From Bacteroidales bacterium (GTDB lineage: Bacteria > Bacteroidota > Bacteroidia > Bacteroidales > VadinHA17), in NCBI GenBank assembly GCA_016928075.1, contig JAFGLJ010000062.1:1-64000 (forward strand): 64,000 nucleotides of DNA. The letters run 5' to 3'. Shown in pieces: positions 63,774 through 64,000 of this stretch. Under the pieces are notes generated by a model that worked only from the letters and a program-made list of their open reading frames with translations, was not told where the DNA came from and did no database searches. The first letter of the stretch is position 1. Every line of letters begins with the position of its first letter. Both the position numbers and the translations under genes were made by a program.

Positions 63774-64000
63774 ATGAAAAAAGCAATATATTTATTACTG
63801 GCCATTTTCCTCATCATGTCATCGTGTGATCCAATGGCCGAGATCTACGATGAAATGGAGAAAATGGATAAGGGATATTCAACAGAATTTACCTATGACC
63901 TGATATCAGATGATTATGCTGCAATAGCCGACCTTACCTCAAATGTTGATGCAGCAAACTTTATTGAGGATAATGAAGCTTTCAGCGATGAATATCCTGC
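63774..64000 (+). CDS. Partial lipoprotein after the TonB receptor (runs off the window)
   Basis: Only the first ~75 codons are present. The start ATG 63774 gives MKKAIYLLLAIFLIMSSCDP, a lipoprotein signal with lipobox MSSC; ATG 63765 three codons earlier is also in frame. The mature start is acidic (AEIYDEMEKMDKGYS, FTYDLISDDYAAIADLT), in the style of surface lipoproteins that accompany TonB receptors (DUF5017-like). It is probably the receptor's partner; the rest lies beyond the window. Confidence 0.6.
   Translation, partial: MKKAIYLLLAIFLIMSSCDPMAEIYDEMEKMDKGYSTEFTYDLISDDYAAIADLTSNVDAANFIEDNEAFSDEYP

Overview
The window is chromosomal DNA from a member of the Bacteroidota, most likely a Bacteroidales/Marinilabiliales-type marine or sediment lineage. 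The type IX secretion (T9SS)/gliding genes porP-porK-porL-porM-porN, porX, porW and gldH are all present. Other Bacteroidota-typical features are DUF4270, DUF5723 and DUF4834 families, SusC/TonB-type receptors with CarboxypepD_reg-like domains, a short GT5 'glycogen synthase', a CCDC81-HU/SPOR protein and many TAnnTTTG (-7) promoter boxes. No rRNA, tRNA, CRISPR array, prophage or intact IS was seen. Most of the window is housekeeping and envelope biology.

Layout. 0.3-3.8 kb: cyanophycinase-like lipoprotein and a haem-type TonB-dependent receptor (minus). 4.0-10.0 kb: a four-gene envelope operon of unknown function (anchored propeller protein, lipoprotein, DUF5723 barrel, DUF4834). 10.0-11.5 kb: MlaF/MlaE. 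11.7-12.7 kb: manC. 12.9-18.7 kb: T9SS core operon porPKLMN ending in a clear terminator. 18.9-22.4 kb: topA followed by a degenerate arginase-fold protein. 22.5-24.9 kb: PBP1A. 24.9-28.5 kb: panC-panD-YbhN-like-radA. 28.6-30.8 kb: GT5 half-protein and DUF4270 lipoprotein. 30.8-36.9 kb: surface-sugar operon (wbpE, wbpD, wbpB, wbpA/O, galE, rfbB). 37.0-43.4 kb: HU/SPOR protein, metG, S66 peptidase, alanine dehydrogenase, tsaE. 43.4-47.7 kb: porX and porW. 47.7-53.1 kb: nifU-like, mrp, ATL, trmB, gldH, ricT-like, holB. 53.3-56.0 kb: pgk, a lipoprotein and a LuxE-type ligase. 56.1-59.6 kb: C1 peptidase, YraN, NarL-type two-component pair. 59.8-64.0 kb: waaA, a second TonB receptor and the start of a partner lipoprotein.

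How the genes fit together. T9SS core (porPKLMN), regulator (porX), accessory lipoprotein (porW), gldH and a wbp-type pathway for diacetamido-uronic acid lie within about 38 kb. In Porphyromonas a related sugar is part of the A-LPS to which T9SS cargo is attached, so the sugar operon may serve T9SS anchoring here too. The other large theme is envelope upkeep: Mla lipid transport, LPS (waaA, manC), peptidoglycan (PBP1A, S66 peptidase) and outer-membrane receptors.

The least explained material is (i) the 4.0-10.0 kb four-gene envelope operon and (ii) intergenic repeats. The clearest of these is a ~371-bp element at 40127-40497 with perfect 11-bp inverted ends, three tandem 24-bp REP-like units and the C-terminal remnant of a REP-associated tyrosine transposase. 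Related REP-like pieces recur at 12.8 and 59.6 kb.
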